The notes under the pieces: model-generated | What the model was told of the DNA's origin: nothing | The model's database searches: none | The model's input: the letters and a program-made list of their open reading frames with translations, nothing else | DNA from: Propionicimonas sp. | GTDB taxonomy: Bacteria; Actinomycetota; Actinomycetes; Propionibacteriales; Propionibacteriaceae | Direction of reading: 5' to 3' | Length of the DNA stretch: 5,760 nucleotides | NCBI GenBank assembly: GCA_031119515.1 | Contig: JAVHXR010000067.1 | Location: 4,004 to 9,763, forward strand | In this document: piece after piece, positions 1 to 4,548 of the stretch | How positions within the stretch are numbered: the first letter of the stretch is position 1 | Layout: each line of letters starts with the position of its first letter | Translations under genes and position numbers: made by a program

Positions 1-1
1 C

Positions 2-322
2 GTGCTCGTGCAACGGGCCTTCGGCGCGAGCCGCTCGGAGATCTTCCGCCACCACGTCAGCCGCAACGTGCTGCTGCCGATCGTCACCCAGATCGGCCTC
101 GCGCTGCCCCTGCTGGTGACAGGCGCGATCATCACCGAGACGATCTTCGGCTGGCCCGGTGTCGGCCCCTACTTCCTCACCGCCACCAAGAGCCTCGACT
201 ATCCCGTGATCCTCGCCATCCTGCTGCTGTCGGCCACCCTCGTGATCGTCGGCAACCTGATCGCCGACCTCCTCTACGTGCTGGTCGACCCGCGGGTCCG
301 GCTGCAGCGGAGCGCAGCGTGA
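2..322 (+). CDS. Dpp/Opp-type ABC importer permease, DppB-like, C-terminal part only
   Basis: This is the last 106 codons of an inner-membrane permease of a peptide/nickel/opine-type ABC importer; the start lies left of the window, and the GTG at base 2 is an internal valine. Visible in order are the cytoplasmic coupling (EAA) loop, ending in the G-x-S-x-x-x-I-x-x-x-H-x-x-x-N pattern at about residues 8 to 23 followed by LLP. A membrane segment follows at about 24 to 44, then the family-typical E-T-I-F-G-W-P-G-V-G stretch at about 46 to 55. A second membrane segment spans about 68 to 92, and the end is D-P-R-V-R, a usual terminus for DppB/OppB proteins. The stop codon overlaps the GTG of the next gene by four bases. 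Established for the family: it forms the pore with the C-type permease. The substrate (di/oligopeptide, nickel or other small solute) cannot be told from this fragment. Confidence 0.9.
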   Translation: MLVQRAFGASRSEIFRHHVSRNVLLPIVTQIGLALPLLVTGAIITETIFGWPGVGPYFLTATKSLDYPVILAILLLSATLVIVGNLIADLLYVLVDPRVRLQRSAA

Positions 323-1176
323 CCGCCGCCACCGCCGGCCCTGCCACCCGCCGGCCCGCCCTCAACCGCGTCCGGACCTCAGTCCCGGCCCAGGCCTGGG
401 TCGCCATCGGTTTCCTCGGGCTGCTGGTGCTGCTCAGCCTGCTCGCACCGGTGCTGCCGCTGGATCCCGACACCACCGACCTGGACGCGATGTCCCAGCC
501 GCCCAGCCCCGAGCACTGGTTCGGTACCGACCAGCTCGGACGCGACTACTTCGCCAGGGTCGTCTACGGCGGCCGGATCTCGCTTGTGGTCGGGTTCCTG
601 GCGATGCTGACGGCCACTGTCATCGGCGCCCTGGTCGGCGTCGTCGCAGGTTTCGCCCACCCGCGCGTCGACGGCCTGCTGATGCGGCTGGTCGACTTCC
701 TGTCGTCGATCCCGTGGATGATCCTGATCATCGTCGTCAGCGTGTTCCTGAAGCCCGGCCTGGCCACCATCATCATCGTGATCGGCGGCTTCTCCTGGAT
801 GGCGACCGCGAGGCTGGTGCGGGCAGAGACCCTGTCGGTCAAGGAGCGCGCCTACGTCGGGTACTCCGGCTACATCGGCGAGCGGCCGGCCCGGATCGTG
901 ATCCGGCACATCCTGCCGGAGGTCCTGCCCACCATCCTCGTCGCCGCCACCGCAAGCGTGTCCCTGGCGATGATGACCGAGGCGTCGCTGAGCTTCCTCG
1001 GCGTCGGCATCCAGCAGCCGATGGCGTCCTGGGGCAGCCTGCTGCAGACCGCGCAGGGCAACCTGCAGCAGCTGCCGCACCTGGCGCTGATCCCCGGGTT
1101 GCTGATCATCGCCACGGTGCTCTCGTTCAACGCGCTCGGCAACGCCCTGCGCCACCAGCTCTCCCGGGAGGCGTGA
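319..1176 (+). CDS. Dpp/Opp-type ABC importer permease, DppC-like
   Basis: A complete 285-residue permease, a usual length for DppC/OppC proteins, and the second half of the transmembrane channel. The first membrane helix is at about residues 27 to 47, after a short basic cytoplasmic N-terminus. G-T-D-x-L-G-R-D, a hallmark of the family's N-terminal domain, is at 69 to 76. Further hydrophobic segments lie near 87 to 111, 131 to 158, 203 to 220 and 253 to 273. The coupling loop is at about 177 to 201 and ends R-H-I-L-P. S-L-S-F-L-G-V-G at 223 to 230 and the S-W-G box at 238 to 240 are also typical. The GTG start overlaps the previous stop (GTGA); a GGAG at 309 to 312 with a six-base spacer supports it. 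An oddity is that the usual E-A-A of the coupling loop reads G-Y-S, although the following glycine is kept. The substrate is unknown. Confidence 0.95.
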   Translation: MTAATAGPATRRPALNRVRTSVPAQAWVAIGFLGLLVLLSLLAPVLPLDPDTTDLDAMSQPPSPEHWFGTDQLGRDYFARVVYGGRISLVVGFLAMLTATVIGALVGVVAGFAHPRVDGLLMRLVDFLSSIPWMILIIVVSVFLKPGLATIIIVIGGFSWMATARLVRAETLSVKERAYVGYSGYIGERPARIVIRHILPEVLPTILVAATASVSLAMMTEASLSFLGVGIQQPMASWGSLLQTAQGNLQQLPHLALIPGLLIIATVLSFNALGNALRHQLSREA

Positions 1177-2075
1177 TGACGGACGCGCTGCGACTGAGCG
1201 GCCTGACGGTCGACATCACCAGCCGGGACGGGGCCGCCGTCCGGGTGCTGCACGACGTCGACTTCCGGGTCGGTCGGGGCGAGATCGTCGGCGTCGTCGG
1301 CGAGTCCGGCAGCGGCAAGACCATGCTGATGCGCTCGGTGGTCGACATCCTCCCGGAGCGGGCGATCCGCAGCTGGTCCGCCTGCGAGGTGGACGGGAGC
1401 GACCGCACCGCCCGGGAGCGCCGGGAACGGCTGCCGGTCTCGATGATCTTCCAGGACCCGATGACCTCGCTCAACCCCGTGCGCCGGATCGGCTTCCACC
1501 TGGTCGAGGTGATCCGGCGCTTCCAGCGCCTGACCGGCCAGCGTGCGAAACGACTGGCGATCGACACCCTCGACCAGGTCGGGATCGACGACCCCGCCCG
1601 GCGGTACCGGCAGTACCCCCACGAGCTCTCCGGCGGGATGCGGCAGCGGGTGATGATCGCGATGGCCCTGCTGGCCAGGCCGGCGCTGCTGATAGCGGAC
1701 GAGCCGACCACGGCGCTGGACGTCACCGTGCAGGCGCAGATCCTCGACCTCATCACGTCGCTGCGCCGCGACGCCGGCCTGTCGGTCGCACTGGTGACCC
1801 ACGACCTCGGGGTCGTCGCGGGCACGTGCGACCGGGTGGCGGTGATGTGCCGGGGCCGGATCGTCGAGGAGGGGACCACCGACGAGGTGTTCTACGACGC
1901 CCGGCATCCTTACACCCGCGCGCTGCTGGCAGCCGTTCCCGGGGCGGACGCCGCCCGTCCCGGCCTGGCGACGACAGGGGAACCGGTCGAGGCCGGCTGG
2001 GTGGACGCCGGCGCCGTCCACGTCCGCCACTCCCCGACCCACCGCTCGCTGGTCCCGGCGGAGGTGGCGGCATGA
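1176..2075 (+). CDS. Dpp/Opp-type ABC importer ATP-binding protein, DppD-like
   Basis: A 299-residue cytoplasmic ATPase that drives the importer, presumably as a heterodimer with the next gene's product. All nucleotide-binding elements are present: Walker A GESGSGKT at 42 to 49, Q-loop glutamine 93 within F-Q-D-P-M-T-S-L-N-P, signature LSGGM at 151 to 155, Walker B LLIADE at 171 to 176 with catalytic Glu176, D-loop L-D at 181 to 182, and switch His209. H-P-Y-T-R at 244 to 248 marks the start of the oligopeptide-type C-terminal extension. The open frame runs further upstream, but the ATG at 1176 overlaps the preceding stop (TGATG), has GGGAGG four bases upstream, and everything before it is an out-of-frame shadow of the permease. 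After His-Pro-Tyr the tail is short and has no cysteine, whereas many DppD/OppD proteins carry a cysteine-rich segment there. Assignment to the D rather than F position rests on gene order and sequence feel. Confidence 0.95.
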   Translation: MTDALRLSGLTVDITSRDGAAVRVLHDVDFRVGRGEIVGVVGESGSGKTMLMRSVVDILPERAIRSWSACEVDGSDRTARERRERLPVSMIFQDPMTSLNPVRRIGFHLVEVIRRFQRLTGQRAKRLAIDTLDQVGIDDPARRYRQYPHELSGGMRQRVMIAMALLARPALLIADEPTTALDVTVQAQILDLITSLRRDAGLSVALVTHDLGVVAGTCDRVAVMCRGRIVEEGTTDEVFYDARHPYTRALLAAVPGADAARPGLATTGEPVEAGWVDAGAVHVRHSPTHRSLVPAEVAA

Positions 2076-2977
2076 CGGCCCGCACCGACGAACTCCTGCG
2101 CGCCGAGGACGTGAGCAGGCACTTCCCGATCAGGGGACCGTTCGGGACCAGGACCGGCGTCCTCAAGGCGGTCGACCGGGTGACTCTCGACATCCGCCGC
2201 GGCGAGACCCTCGCCCTGGTCGGCGAGTCCGGCAGCGGGAAGACGACGCTCGGCCGCTGCCTGCTCCAGATGGAGCCGGTGACCAGCGGGAGGGTCCGCT
2301 ACGAGGGCGTGGACCTGACGGCGCTGCCGCCGCAGCGCCGCCGCGGCTACCACCGCTCCATGCAGGTGATCTACCAGGACCCGTTCTCCTCGCTGAACCC
2401 CCACCGGACGGCGTTGCAGCAGGTGCTGGAGCCGCTGCGCGTCCTCACCACCGACGCCGACCCGACCGGCCGTGCGCTGGAGGCGCTCGAGCAGGTGGGA
2501 ATCACCGGCGACGCGGTCCACAAGTACCCGCGGGCGTTCAGCGGCGGCCAGCGGCAGCGGATCGGGATCGCCAGGGCGATCTCGGTGCGTCCGGCTTTCG
2601 TGATGTGCGACGAGCCGGTCTCGGCGCTGGATGTCTCGATCCAGGCCCAGATCGTGAACCTGCTGACGCGGCTGCAGGGCGAGCTCGGGCTGACCTACCT
2701 GTTCATCTCCCACGACCTGTCGGTGGTTCGCCACATCGCCACCCGGGTGGCGGTGATGTACCGCGGTCGGCTGCTGGAGCTCGGCGACACCGAAGAGGTC
2801 TTCGCCGATCCCCGGCACCCCTACACCCGGTCGCTGCTGCGGGCGATTCCGGTGGCCGACCCGCGGCGGGCCCGCGCGGCGGCGCTGCGCCCGTCCCCCG
2901 GCCGCCCGGAGTTCGACTGGCCGGAGGAGCCGCAGCCGCTGGTCGAGGTCTCCCCCGGCCACCTGGTGGCGACCTGA
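2072..2977 (+). CDS. Dpp/Opp-type ABC importer ATP-binding protein, DppF-like
   Basis: A 301-residue cytoplasmic ATPase and the last gene of the transporter operon. Motifs in order: Walker A GESGSGKT at 51 to 58, Q-loop glutamine 102 in Y-Q-D-P-F-S-S-L-N-P, signature FSGGQ at 156 to 160 followed by R-Q-R-I, Walker B FVMCDE at 176 to 181, D-loop S-A-L-D at 184 to 187, and switch His214 in S-H-D-L. The Y-Q-D-P-F-S-S-L-N-P and E-P-V-S-A-L-D forms are characteristic of DppF/OppF. H-P-Y-T-R at 249 to 253 starts the C-terminal extension, which ends V-E-V-S-P-G-H-L-V-A-T, the family's usual end but with threonine where cysteine commonly stands. The ATG overlaps the previous stop (ATGA) and has GGAGG at 2060 to 2064 with a seven-base spacer; the open frame further left is a shadow of the D gene. 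Both ATPases look catalytically competent. Confidence 0.95.
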   Translation: MTARTDELLRAEDVSRHFPIRGPFGTRTGVLKAVDRVTLDIRRGETLALVGESGSGKTTLGRCLLQMEPVTSGRVRYEGVDLTALPPQRRRGYHRSMQVIYQDPFSSLNPHRTALQQVLEPLRVLTTDADPTGRALEALEQVGITGDAVHKYPRAFSGGQRQRIGIARAISVRPAFVMCDEPVSALDVSIQAQIVNLLTRLQGELGLTYLFISHDLSVVRHIATRVAVMYRGRLLELGDTEEVFADPRHPYTRSLLRAIPVADPRRARAAALRPSPGRPEFDWPEEPQPLVEVSPGHLVAT

Positions 2978-2996
2978 GGCGGGCCGGTCAGGCCCG
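2973..2996. terminator. possible bidirectional hairpin at convergent gene ends
   Basis: Two overlapping inverted repeats sit where the transporter operon and the DUF1684 gene converge. CCTGA at 2973 to 2977 pairs with TCAGG at 2988 to 2992. The alternative is CGGGCC at 2980 to 2985 with GGCCCG at 2991 to 2996 around a five-base loop. The first includes both stop codons. There is no T tract on either side, so this is not a canonical intrinsic terminator; T-less hairpins are often proposed as terminators in actinobacteria. In such G+C-rich DNA a short stem can arise by chance. Confidence 0.3.
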
Positions 2997-3773
2997 GCGC
3001 GGGTCCCGCTCCCCCGCCAGCACGGGGACGGGGATGGTGTTGCCTGCCGGCGGCAGCGGGCAGGTGCCGTAGTCGGTGAACGCGCAGGGCGGGTTCGCCG
3101 CCCGGTTGAAGTCGACCACCACGTCGTCGTCAGGCTCCTGGTCCAGTTCGATCCAGCGGCAGTGCCGGGTGGTCTCGGCGCCGTTGCTGGCGTCGTGGAA
3201 GGCGACCAGCCAGCCGTCTCCCCCTGTCACCTTCAGGGTCTGGACGATGCCGCCGACGACCAGGTCGATCTCGCCGGTCACCTGCTGGGAGTGCTGCACC
3301 CGGGAGGCCACCGAACCGACCACCACCTGGCGCGCGGAGTCGTAGCGGCGGTAGCGGCCGGTCACCCGCCAGGCGGGGTCGTAGGAGAAGGCCGGGACGC
3401 CGTCGTAGGCCTGCAGCGCCTCCGCCCGTGGGTCGCGCACCCTGATGCCGCTCAACCCCCAGCCGCGGTCGATCAACTCGAGCCGGCGGTCGCCGTGGGT
3501 GACCTGCGGCGCACGCCCGTCCGCGGGATTCCAGAGCAGTTCCGCCGCCGTGACCGCCCGGCCGCCGAACCTGACCTCACCCGGGCTGCCCGCCGGATCG
3601 TGGTGGACGCCCTTGTCGTCGGCCCACCACAACCCGGGCAGCCCGTCGAGAGCGGACGGCGCGTCGTCCAGCCAGTGCAGCGCGGTGAGGCTCAGCCAGC
3701 CGTAGGGGTCGGCGAACTGCTCGTTCCGCGCGCTCCGCCAGGCCTGCCAGTCCAGCTCCGGATCGGTTCCCAT
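2988..3773 (-). CDS. DUF1684 family protein, function unknown
   Basis: A 261-residue protein recognisable as DUF1684. The N-terminus has W-x-x-W-R-x-A-R-N at about 9 to 17, followed by G-W-L-S-L-x-x-L-H-W-L at 25 to 35. The C-terminus has the strongly conserved D-F-N-R-A-x-N-P-P-C-A-F at 221 to 232, then Y-G-T-C-P-L-P-P at 235 to 242 and a closing I-P-V-x-V-x-x-G-E. No signal peptide or membrane helix is apparent, so it is probably cytoplasmic. I know of no firmly established biochemical activity for the family and assign none. The ATG is preceded by GAGGAGG (3778 to 3784) with a four-base spacer, a strong start. It lies 164 bases downstream of the TetR gene on the same strand and could be read from the regulator's promoter or its own. 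The central segment that often reads roughly F-x-D-x-T-S-G-x-x-T-Y-G-x-G-R is here F-H-D-A-S-N-G-A-E-T-T-R-H-C-R (192 to 206), so it is divergent around the glycines. Confidence 0.85.
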   Translation of the reverse strand: MGTDPELDWQAWRSARNEQFADPYGWLSLTALHWLDDAPSALDGLPGLWWADDKGVHHDPAGSPGEVRFGGRAVTAAELLWNPADGRAPQVTHGDRRLELIDRGWGLSGIRVRDPRAEALQAYDGVPAFSYDPAWRVTGRYRRYDSARQVVVGSVASRVQHSQQVTGEIDLVVGGIVQTLKVTGGDGWLVAFHDASNGAETTRHCRWIELDQEPDDDVVVDFNRAANPPCAFTDYGTCPLPPAGNTIPVPVLAGERDPRRA

Positions 3774-3937
3774 TCCGCCTCCTCGTCCGGGGTGGGCCCG
3801 GACGTCCGACGGTACCCGCTCGCCAGGACCGGCCCGTGCGGCGACGGCGTTCGTGGGACCCGGCCGGGCGGGGTGGTGCTTCGATCGCGTCCGGCGCGGG
3901 CCGGGCGGGTCGCGACACTCGGGCGGGTCCCGGCGTC
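3774..3937. other. intergenic region between DUF1684 and TetR genes
   Basis: These 164 very G+C-rich bases contain no gene I can support. On the minus strand they hold the DUF1684 ribosome binding site (3778 to 3784) and one weak -10-like hexamer, TACCGT (3814 down to 3809), without a recognisable -35 at the right distance. The ten-base word CGGGCGGGTC occurs twice (3902 to 3911 and 3920 to 3929), and a short stem CCGGC/GCCGG lies at 3891 to 3904. These may be only low-complexity G+C sequence. Both long frames crossing here are shadows of the flanking genes. Confidence 0.5.
3778..3784 (-). promoter_or_regulatory. ribosome binding site of the DUF1684 gene
   Basis: Read on the minus strand this is GAGGAGG, four bases before the ATG at 3773. 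It is a near-full match to the 16S anti-Shine-Dalgarno sequence and fixes the start of the DUF1684 gene. It also suggests that this gene is initiated independently rather than by coupling to the distant TetR gene. Confidence 0.75.
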
Positions 3938-4498
3938 TCAGTCCCGGGGCACCAACCGGGGGTCGACCAGCCGGAGCGCGCGCCGGACGGCGTCCGGGTC
4001 GCCCGGCACCGAGACCGCAACGCCGTAGAGCATGTTGAGCACGAGGACGAGGTCGGTGGTCGTCCAGCCCGGGTCCGCCTCCCCGCCGGCCTGGGCGTGC
4101 CGCAGCGGCCCGGCCAGCAGTGCCTCCAGCCGGTCGACACCGACGTCGTCGGGGACGTCGTCGCGGGCCGCGACGACCAGTTCGACGAAGGCCGTCGAGC
4201 GCACGGTGAGCCCGACCAGCCGCGCCCAGATCGTGGCGAAGCGGTCCTGGCCGTCCCCTGCGGCGAGCTCCTCGAGTTCGCGGAAGTTGTCCTCGAAGAC
4301 GGCATAGGCGAGGTCCATCCGGCTCGGGAAGTGCCGGTAGAGCACGCCCTGCCCGACCCCGGCCCGTTGTGCGATCGAGCTCAGCGGGACCCGAAAGCCC
4401 TGCCCGGAGAACAGCTCACGGGCGGCGGCGAGGATCGCCGCGCGGTTCTGGGCAGCGGCAGCCGGGCCGCGGTTGGCCCTTCCGCTCTGTCTAGCCAT
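3938..4498 (-). CDS. TetR/AcrR-family transcriptional regulator
   Basis: A 186-residue TetR-type repressor, of usual length for the family. The N-terminal DNA-binding domain spans about 18 to 64: helix 1 with R-x-x-I-L-x-A-A-R-E-L-F at 19 to 30, G-x-G-F at 32 to 35, and the helix-turn-helix with S-S-I-A-Q-R-A-G-V-G at 40 to 49, then G-V-L-Y-R-H-F-P-S-R at 51 to 60, the family signature. The rest, to 186, is a variable helical ligand-binding and dimerisation domain, which gives no clue to the effector. The gene is divergent from the KstD-like dehydrogenase across 50 bases that contain a strong palindrome, so the likely role is repression of that gene and itself, relieved by a substrate or intermediate. 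The start has only a weak AGGA (4506 to 4509 on the minus strand, seven-base spacer). Alternatively TAGGAT six bases before the ATG could be a -10 box giving a leaderless message. Confidence 0.93.
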   Translation of the reverse strand: MARQSGRANRGPAAAAQNRAAILAAARELFSGQGFRVPLSSIAQRAGVGQGVLYRHFPSRMDLAYAVFEDNFRELEELAAGDGQDRFATIWARLVGLTVRSTAFVELVVAARDDVPDDVGVDRLEALLAGPLRHAQAGGEADPGWTTTDLVLVLNMLYGVAVSVPGDPDAVRRALRLVDPRLVPRD

Positions 4499-4503
4499 GC
4501 TCG

Positions 4504-4509
4504 TATCCT
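4504..4509 (+). promoter_or_regulatory. candidate -10 box of the KstD-like gene
   Basis: TATCCT fits the TAnnnT pattern of actinobacterial vegetative -10 boxes. It would place the transcript start near 4516, inside the left half of the palindrome, leaving a leader of about 33 bases. No good -35 is visible; TTCCGC at 4480 to 4485 has an 18-base spacing but matches poorly. The assignment rests on position. Confidence 0.4.
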
Positions 4510-4510
4510 A
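4505..4510 (-). promoter_or_regulatory. candidate -10 box of the TetR gene
   Basis: Read on the minus strand this is TAGGAT, ending six bases before the ATG at 4498. That spacing would start transcription at or next to the A of the ATG, i.e. a leaderless message, which is common in actinobacteria. It overlaps the opposite-strand TATCCT almost completely, so the two divergent promoters would compete for the same DNA. No convincing -35 is seen. Confidence 0.35.
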
Positions 4511-4534
4511 GATCCGGACAATGTTGTCCGGTTC
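4511..4534. promoter_or_regulatory. palindromic operator, probable TetR-family binding site
   Basis: CCGGACAA (4514 to 4521) and TTGTCCGG (4524 to 4531) are perfect inverted repeats around a central TG. One mismatched pair outward (4513/4532), two more pairs match (GA at 4511 to 4512, TC at 4533 to 4534), making 24 bases with 10 of 11 pairs matched. The size and dyad symmetry suit a TetR dimer or pair of dimers. The site lies between the divergent TetR and dehydrogenase genes, just after the candidate -10 boxes and just before the dehydrogenase ribosome binding site, so bound protein would block both promoters. That the adjacent TetR protein binds here is inference. A role as an mRNA hairpin in the leader is less likely but possible. 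Confidence 0.75.
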
Positions 4535-4540
4535 AGGAGG
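4535..4540 (+). promoter_or_regulatory. ribosome binding site of the KstD-like gene
   Basis: AGGAGG with an eight-base spacer before the ATG at 4549. It follows directly on the last base of the palindrome and supports the chosen start of the dehydrogenase gene. Confidence 0.8.
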
Positions 4541-4548
4541 AGACCCCG

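Noticed and set aside
379..1155. A 258-codon minus-strand open frame opposite the C-type permease
   Set aside because: It is low-complexity (Q, D, H, G rich), with no motif or convincing ribosome binding site, and is opposite a well-supported permease.
714..1175. Upstream in-frame extension of the D-type ATPase to an ATG at 714
   Set aside because: The added residues are an Arg/Pro/Ala/His-rich out-of-frame reading of the permease. The start at 1176 has a Shine-Dalgarno match and begins just before the first conserved ATPase strand.
1826..2071. Upstream in-frame extension of the F-type ATPase to 1826
   Set aside because: The extra 82 residues are a Gly/Arg/Pro-rich shadow of the D gene. The ATG at 2072 has GGAGG seven bases upstream and the usual four-base overlap.
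870..2962. Long minus-strand open frames (870 to 2042, 1127 to 1879, 1910 to 2962) opposite the two ATPase genes
   Set aside because: Both ATPases have every expected motif in the plus-strand frame. The antisense translations show only compositional bias.
3891..3929. Short stem and repeated CGGGCGGGTC word downstream of the TetR gene, considered as a terminator or operator
   Set aside because: The stem is only five pairs on the relevant strand with no T tract, and the repeat is plain G+C low complexity. It is described with the intergenic region but not called separately.
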